Shown: in pieces, positions 40,163 through 47,503 of the stretch
Layout: the number at the start of each line of letters is the position of its first letter
How positions within the stretch are numbered: position 1 is the stretch's first letter
NCBI RefSeq assembly: GCF_001039355.2
Contig: NW_019775918.1
Location: 120,552-168,054, forward strand
Direction of reading: 5' to 3'
Source of the DNA: Lingula anatina
Taxonomy: Eukaryota > Brachiopoda > Lingulata > Lingulida > Lingulidae
Length of the DNA: 47,503 nucleotides
The notes under the pieces: generated by a model
Database searches by the model: none
Told to the model about the DNA's origin: nothing
The model's input: the letters and a program-made list of their open reading frames with translations, nothing else
Made by a program: the position numbers and the translations under genes

Positions 40163-43100
40163 GATTAACCCAGTTGAAATTTCTAGACAAGACTTCAATG
40201 GCTGAATTGATCAGAAGACTCTTCGACCCCTGCAGAGACAACACCAAGGACTGGGATCCTCAGACCACTAACCATCCTACTCATGGCTGGCTTCAGATGG
40301 CATGGGAGTACCTGACCCGTCAATTCCCTGACAATCTCTCCAGGTTTGAAGACTTGCACATTCTTATTGATCTGTCTTCTTGTAGAATTGTGAAGCTGAG
40401 TTCTGGCTTACCTGCTTTGATAACTTTTTGGCAAGGGGACAGACTTGATGATGGTTTAGCTAAGTGGCTTAAAGCATTGGGGGTAATTGTATTTAAGAAT
40501 CTCCCCAAATTTATTGAAGATCACCATGCTGTTGTACCAAAATACATAAGTCCTCCAACACCTGAAGGTGTTTTACAGGCTCTTTCAAATGTGCAGACCC
40601 AAACCAACTTAGAAAAGATAAAAGAATGGCCATTGGCAGAGAAGGATAAGCTCAGAAAGCTTGTCTCTGAAGCCTCTGCACAAGACATAAAGTCACACAA
40701 GGAATTGCTTAAGGAACTTCCAATCTTTATGTCGGTTGGTGGAACAGAATACTCTGATCCTCAAAGTTCTGGCAACAGAGTTTCTCTCCATGAAGCATCC
40801 TGGGTTTTACATCAAAGTCCAAGCTTTTCATTACGCAGGAAGTTTATCGAAGCATCAGGAACAGACTCTGAAATGCTAGTTCAGCAATTAGGAATGATAA
40901 TTTTGGACACAAATGACTTGCTAAGAGAAATTGTTTTAAAAGACATTAAGTGGTACCAGGAAAGCGGAGAGATTGATCTTTTGATGAAGCAGGTACTGAC
41001 CATCAACATGAATGAAGATGAAGATATATACCAGATGGTGAGAGGCATTTCTTTTGTTCCAAATGAATCAGGAGAGAGATTTACAGCAAGCCAATTGTTT
41101 GATCACCATGATTCAGTTGTATTTGATCTCTTTCATGGGGTATGTGACATCTTTCCAATTGGACAGTATAAGGATGATCTACAATTACATGCAGCTCTGA
41201 AGAGGTTAGGACTGAAGACAGAAAGAGAACAAATAACAGCAGAGGACATTTATAAGGCAGCTGAGTACGTTCAAAACGTGTCTGCTGAGGGATCGGCCAT
41301 GCAAAACTTTTTGATTGATAAATCAGATGCAATTATGACCATATTGAGATCCAGACCAACTATATTAAAGCATAGCCTAGAAAATGGAAACACGCTCTCA
41401 GGCAGTTTGAAAAGAACCAGGTTTATCAAGGTCAAGCCAAGGCCAGAGAATTATCCCAATTCTTTGCCTTGGTGTCCATCAGATTGCACCTTTTTAAGTC
41501 CAAGTGAGTTATGCAGCAGTGTCTATGAAAAAGTGATAGGTTCTGTGGAGCATGTCTCTGATGAGGTTGTGGATGAAGAGATCGCCAGGGAATTTGGATG
41601 GAATGAAAGGCCCACTTTGTCAAAAGTCATAGCCCAGTTAGAACAGGTAGTAAGCCATTACACAAGCAAAGAAAAGGGTCTATTTCTGCCAATGATTCTA
41701 GATATCTATGGAGAATTGTTTCATCCAGTTAGGGGGGATGTTCCCTACGACGGCCTTAAATCCAGCTCACAGAAATGGATCTGGAATGGAGATGGGTTTT
41801 CCTCATCAAAAGATGTTGTCCCTGGTATTCCTCCAGAACTGCAAGGGATTCAGCTGCACCCTCATTTGTTTGTCCTTCCAAAAGAAGTAGAGCAATTCAG
41901 CGAACAATTTTCCCAGTATGGTGTAGAACCAAAAGATAAACTTGAAATCATTCTGCAGGTGCAAAGCAATATCCAAATCAAATACCAACAAGAAAGGGTC
42001 CAGTCTCAGATAACCAACAGCAACGCTGCAGATCTTGATGCACAGAGAGATCTTCAGACCATTATTGATCTGTTGCACATTGTTGAGTCAATGGACGAGG
42101 TGACAATATCCCAACTGCAAGATGAGCTCTTAGTGCCTGTTCATAGTGACGACAAATCTACCCTCATCCTTAAGCCAGTCTCCCAGTGCACTTACTGTGA
42201 TATGGATTGGCTACAGCAAGGGTATGATGTCACTGATATTAGTGATGAAGAAACAGAATCTATCTTCTTTGTCCATGAGCATGTCTCAATGCAAACTAGT
42301 GAAAAATTACGTGTGCCAACTCTTATGAGTCGTATTTTAGATGTAGAAGAGTTGGACATGAACTATGGCCAGTCTGAGCCACTGACATGTCGCCTTCACA
42401 ATCTGCTTAAGGAAGGCTACACAGATGGGTTTTCTGTCCCTAAGGAACTTATTCAAAATGCTGATGATGCAGGAGCCCAAGAAGTGAAGTTTCTGTATGA
42501 CCAGAGAAGAAATGAAGATGCCCAGACATGCTTGATAGATGAGGGAATGCGAAGTTGCCAAGGACCTGCTCTCTGGGCCTATAATGATGCTGTGTTCACA
42601 GAAGAAGATTTCAAAAACCTTGTTAAGCTGGGGGCTGCAACCAAAGAAAAGATGAGTGACAAAATTGGCAAATTTGGACTTGGGTTCAATGCAGTCTACA
42701 ATCTAACTGATGTCCCAAGTTTCATTAGCAGTAACAGTATAGCCATCTTTGATCCGCATATGAAACACTTGGGAAGAGCAGCAAGATCAAAACCTGGAAT
42801 TAAGATTAATATAAAAAACAGAAAAAAGCTTCAGAAGTTGAAGAACCAATTCAAGCCTTTTAATGGGATTTTTGGCTGCAATCTTGATTCCACTGCCAAA
42901 TCTTGCATATTTAGCTACAATGCAACATTATTTAGATTTCCTCTACGAACAAAGGAGCAATCCTATAAAAGTGAGATCAGCGATGTGCATTATGATGAAA
43001 AACAAGTGCAATTGCTTCTTCAGAAATTGGTCGATTCATCTTCAGAAGTTCTACTTTTTACTCAAAATGTAAAGAAAATATCAATTTATCACCTCCCCAA

Positions 43101-46100
43101 GGATGGAACCCCATTAATGATGCAGTGTATCTATGAAACAACAAAGAACATCTCAAAAGTGATAAGAGGTTTGCATTTACCAGAGGTTCAGCAAACACAA
43201 ATTTTAAAAGCTTCAACCCAAGCCCTGCAATCAGCAGAATCAGCGCCACCAATTCCAATGCCCAAAGACACTCAAAATCCAACAGTGTCCCTTCTTCTTG
43301 AAATGTCCTCCAAAATGGATGCAGGTAGTGTGAGTATTCGCAAAACTGAGGAGAAGAAAGATTTCTGGCTGGTTACGTCATGTATGGGAGACCTCACATC
43401 ACAGATGTTGACCATGTGCCAGGGATCTGGTCTTGTACCTACAGGTGGAGTGGCGGTTCATTTGAAGGAGTGCAGTGTTGAAGGCAGCATTAGACATACA
43501 CCACTTTGTACTCAGAAGGGAACATTCTTTTGTTATCTCCCTCTTCCAATTTCCAGTGGATTCTCATTTCATGTCAATGGAAGCTTCTCTGTGGAGTCCA
43601 ACCGCAAACATCTAACTGAGAAAACAATGGATGATAAAGTTTCAAAAGGAGCTGAATGGAACCAAATCATCATGAAGGATGTCATTCCCGAAGCACTTCG
43701 ATTTTGTCTTGAAGACTTGAGAGACTTAACATGTGGTACACCTTACAGTTTTAGTGAATTGTGGCCAACCTGTGGGAGCACATATAAACCAGTATGTGAG
43801 CCTCTTGTGCAGCAGTTTTATGCCTCCTTATTTTCCACAGAGGAACAGCAGGCGCCCGCTTTATTTTCAAATGGGAAAATATGGGAAAATGTCCATAATG
43901 TTGGTATGCTCACAGAAGATGTCAAGGGATCAGATATAGTGACCCATGCTGAAAGAATATTAGAAGATTATCTCCAGAAGAGGGGAAAGATATATGTAAA
44001 AGTTCCCAGTGAGATTATGGAAACTATGTTGTCATTTGCCCCTGGAGAGATTCAAGGAAAGATCATGTTTGACCTTCTCAGGTTATACAATGAAGCAGTT
44101 TTCCCAAACATCAACACTCTTGATGGAGATGTCAGGGATGCTTTGATACTTTATGCAATTGACCAAGATGATGAATATCTGAATAAACTCTTGCAGAGAT
44201 ATCCATGCATTCCTTCCACACCTCATGGTGAGTTAAAGCAACCCTGTGCTCTCATGCACCCAAACAGCAGAGCTACCCCATTGTATCACGAGGAAGATGG
44301 GATTTTCATCAAAGGAACCAAAAGGTGTTACCTGAACTCATGCCGCCTTCGGGTATTGAACAAACTTGGCATCTTTAAAGACATCAGCGGTGAACAGATT
44401 TTGGAGAGAGCCAAAAGTGTTGCTGGTCTCCATCAAACTGATAATGCAAGAGGAGTAGAAAGAGTAAAGGAGATATTGCAGTACCTAGACTGGAGGCTGA
44501 GTAAAAAAGAAGGAAGTAAATTGAAAAGTGAACTCAGTGGCGTATTACGTGAAGTGCCATTCCTTCCAGTTAAGCCCAAACCAGACGGTTACCCACTTCC
44601 ATGGAAAGGCAAGCACAACAATATTGCTGCACCTAAAGAATGCTTTTCAACAGATGTAGAAACTTTAGTATCTTCTACTGCTGCTGTTATCGACAGAAGG
44701 GAATTGAAAATGAAGGGAAGTGTGGAGATGTTGCTCAAAATAAAGTCTCGAAGAGATGTTGAACTTGACCAGGTATGGGACCAGTTTGATGAGGCCATCG
44801 CAGCTGCCCCAAAGTGCGGAAAGTTTGAAAAGCTGAAAGATATTATGAAGGACATTTATCAGTTTCTGAATTATATACTGCAAAGGGAACCTGCACAACA
44901 GTTCGCTATCAGTAATGCACTGCAAGGGAGAAGTGCAGTGTACATTCCGCAGTCACAAGAGTTTGTCTCAGGCAGTAAAGTTATATTCAACTCCAAGGAC
45001 AGATTTGAGCCACTTCTTTTTGGGTGTCCTTATGATTGGAGAGACTTCCCTGATGTCATGGAAGCTGCTGGTGTTCGAGAAGACTTTGATATTGCAGATT
45101 ATATAATGGCCCTACAAAAACCACATCAAACATACAGCAAAAAATCACTGCCATCATACATACGTCAAATTGTGTCTGCATTACAGCAGAAAATTGAGAA
45201 TGAGGTAAAATCTGAGCAAGTACCCCTCACAACGAAATTGAAATCAATTGAAGATAAAAATGGACCTATTTATTTACCAGATGAAGATGGAGTGATGTCT
45301 GAAGCAAAGGGACTTTATTTTGATGATTGCTCATGGCTTGAGAATGATGATGATGACATGCATTGTGCACACAAAGATTTTCCATTTCATGAAGCTAAAG
45401 GCCTTGGTGTTCAGACGAAAAGAGGTGAAAAGCTTAGAAAATGTTCAATGGGTATACCCTTTGGTCAGAAGGAAAAACTTACAAATAGAATCAAAAGAAT
45501 ACTAGAAGGATACCCCTGTGACCAGGATATCCTGAAGGAGCTCCTACAAAATGCAGATGATGCAAAGGCAACTGAAGTTCACTTTGTTTTAGATCCCAGA
45601 AAGCATTCCACCGACCGCATATTTGAGGATTGTTGGAAGCCATTGCAGGGACAAGCTTTGTGTGTTTACAACAATAGTCCATTTACTCAAGCAGACATAG
45701 AGGGTATTAGCAACCTAGGTGAGGGAAGCAAGAGTGAAGATCCAAACAAAACAGGGCAATATGGGGTTGGTTTCAATGCTGTATATCATCTCACAGATGC
45801 CCCATCTTTCTTAACCAAAGGACAGGAAATTGGAGAAACATTGTGTGTCTTTGATCCACATTGTATTTATGTGCCAGGTGCGTCTTTTGCAGAGCCTGGA
45901 AGGCGTTATGATGACATTCCAAAGTTAAGGAAGTCTTTCCCAGATGTATTTGCAAGCTACTTGGATGACATGAGAGAATCTTTTCCAATGGAGGAAGCTA
46001 CCTTGTTCCGATTGCCACTCAGGAATGAAAACATGGCCAGACAGTCTAAGATAAAACCAAGACCTGTTACCATTCCAGAAATGCAGTCCCTCATGGCAAC

Positions 46101-47503
46101 ATTTCGAGGTAATTTATTTTTGATGATGCTATTTCTCAATAACATTAGGAAAATAAGTGTCTCAGAAATAAATATGGACACTGGAGAGCTGCAGGACACA
46201 TACAGTGTTGAGGCCCATCTCAGTGATGAAGATGCACATGCACAGCAGTCCTTTCTTCAGGATATGGTGAACAGCTCAGGGAGACTGAAAACACAAAAAC
46301 TGACAGTGGAACAGTTACATCCCATCAATGTTTCTTTCACCATGTCCTTAGAAGACAACAAAGGCAGATTAGAAACATGGCTTATCACCCAACAGTTTGG
46401 CTTCAGCAATCCAAGCTCGATATCTACAACTTTAAAGAAGGCCCTCCGGGACAGAGAGTTGGGATTACTGCCACGTGGAGGAGTAGCACATCTGCTTCCA
46501 CCTGACAGTTTACCGACAGAGAAATTAGACCTCCCAAAAGGCAGGTTATTTTGCTTCCTGCCACTCCCACTGATAACAAACCTCCCTGTTCATATCAATG
46601 GTCACTTTGCACTGGATCATGAAGCCAGGAGAAACCTTTGGATGAACACTGAAAATACTGATGTGAAAACTGAGTGGAACAACACATTAATAGAGCAAAC
46701 AGTTGCACCTTGCTACACTAACATGCTTCAGCAAACAAAGATGATTATCATGAAAGAGATGTCTGGAGGTGATGAGACCCAGATAAGAAGATCTTTGAGC
46801 CAGTATTGTGAGCTCTTTCCAGATATCCAGCATCAGGAGAATTACATGCGTTATCTGTCTCAAAAGGTATACCAGTTGACCAGTGAACTTCATCTGAGGG
46901 TTCTCCCAGTTTTGCGACATGCAAGAGTGAGTGAGACGGGATTTAAAGTTGCATGGTTTCCACCTACAGGAAGTGGAAAAGATGAAATATTCTTTGATGA
47001 CTTAGATACCCAGATTCAGGAACCAGGGTCAGGGTTCAGAGATACATCAAAATGTCAAGAACCATCCTCCAGAGAGATTGTTAGAAGGATTTTATGTGAA
47101 AGCAATTTCAATCTTTTATATTGCCCAATGTCAATATATATAAATTATCGGGATGCAGAAATCCAGGTGAAAACTGTTAGTCCAGAAGCTGTGCTTTGTT
47201 TCTTTCAAACCTACCAAAGACCAGATAGTCTGTGTTTCATTTCATGCTCAGATCTTCCAGAAGACATTGAAAAAACCATCTTTGGAAATGTAGGCAAGCT
47301 GCGCACTATGTTGAGGTTTTGCAAGAAATCTGCCTATTTTGTGCAGCTACTTGAGGGCTCTCCATTGCTTGTAACTGAGGACAACAAGCTGAGGATGTTT
47401 AGTTCCAGAACACCTGTCTTCTGTTCACCTTTCTGGGACTTGCTGCCTTTGTATGCTGCATCTTTTTGCCATAGGTCATTGGAATGTACAATTTTTCGTA
47501 CAG
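40163..47503 (+). CDS. SACS: Sacsin giant exon 6 (repeats 2 and 3, open at window end)
   Basis: 7,341 nt without a stop, still open at the window end; vertebrate SACS also keeps most of its protein in one giant exon. It encodes residues 677-3123 of this model. The second repeat starts near residue 1416, with [68 protein letters not shown] and FSFHVNGSFSVESNRK. The third starts near 2449, with LKELLQNADDAKATEVHFVL, LQGQALCVYNNSPF, GQYGVGFNAVYHLTD, CVFDPHCIYVPGASF, TLFRLPLR, LLPRGGVAHLL and PVHINGHFALDHEARRNLW. The Glu/Asn/Asp N-box residues and glycine-rich motif are kept in all three repeats. Any C-terminal J domain (Hsp70 binding) and HEPN domain would lie past the window, so full orthology to SACS versus a sacsin-like paralogue cannot be settled here. 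Confidence 0.97.

Noticed and set aside
40056-46920. Many short frames on both strands inside the sacsin giant exon
   Set aside because: They are shadows of the single continuous sacsin reading frame, which has repeated domain motifs.

Overview
This is a eukaryotic nuclear window. It has long introns with GT-AG splice sites, many minisatellites and microsatellites, dense short inverted-repeat transposons, two isolated N positions and a 201-base N gap. The AT-rich, repeat-dense character, and two conserved genes that match animal families, suggest an invertebrate metazoan, most likely a marine one such as a mollusc or another lophotrochozoan. The phylum is inference and is not fixed by anything seen here.

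Left part (1-12.3 kb, genes on the minus strand). The first coding exon of an AKTIP (Fused Toes, FTS) homologue lies at 871-1079. Its 3' end runs directly into a 42-bp satellite (1-903), and every satellite unit carries the end of that exon plus its 5' splice site. Further right on the same strand is a large acidic Ser/Glu-rich exon (9398-11387). Two smaller exons (5189-5286 and 2279-2488) are in compatible phase with it, and the last ends in a stop codon followed by AATAAA. These may form one unrecognised gene. Between them lie minisatellites with 23-bp, 34-bp and about 60-bp periods, microsatellites and one foldback element.

Middle part (12.3-26.5 kb). This is mostly non-coding and rich in repeats. 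It contains a recent 545-bp foldback transposon with identical arms, several related foldback elements, a 1.5-kb tandem duplication with an N at its junction, three or more MITE families, a retroelement-like 3' tail, a BEN-domain-like exon on the minus strand, and weak exon candidates near 18.6-19.1 kb.

Right part (24.8-47.5 kb, plus strand). This is the 5' two-thirds of a sacsin (SACS) homologue. A candidate promoter and 5' leader region, itself repeated about 2.4 times, lies at 24.83-25.39 kb. The first three exons, which carry the start codon and the ATP-binding motif of the first sacsin repeat, are present twice (26.6-27.7 kb and 30.1-32.2 kb). Exon 4, a 1.67-kb exon 5 and a giant open exon 6 running off the window then complete three sacsin internal repeats (SIRPT), each with an HSP90-like ATPase fold. 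About 3,123 residues are encoded before the window ends; any J domain and HEPN domain would lie beyond it. The ubiquitin-like N terminus of vertebrate sacsin is absent from the modelled start.

A recurring theme is tandem duplication across an exon-intron boundary. It is seen at the AKTIP donor, at the acceptor of sacsin exon 3, and possibly at the sacsin leader exon donor.
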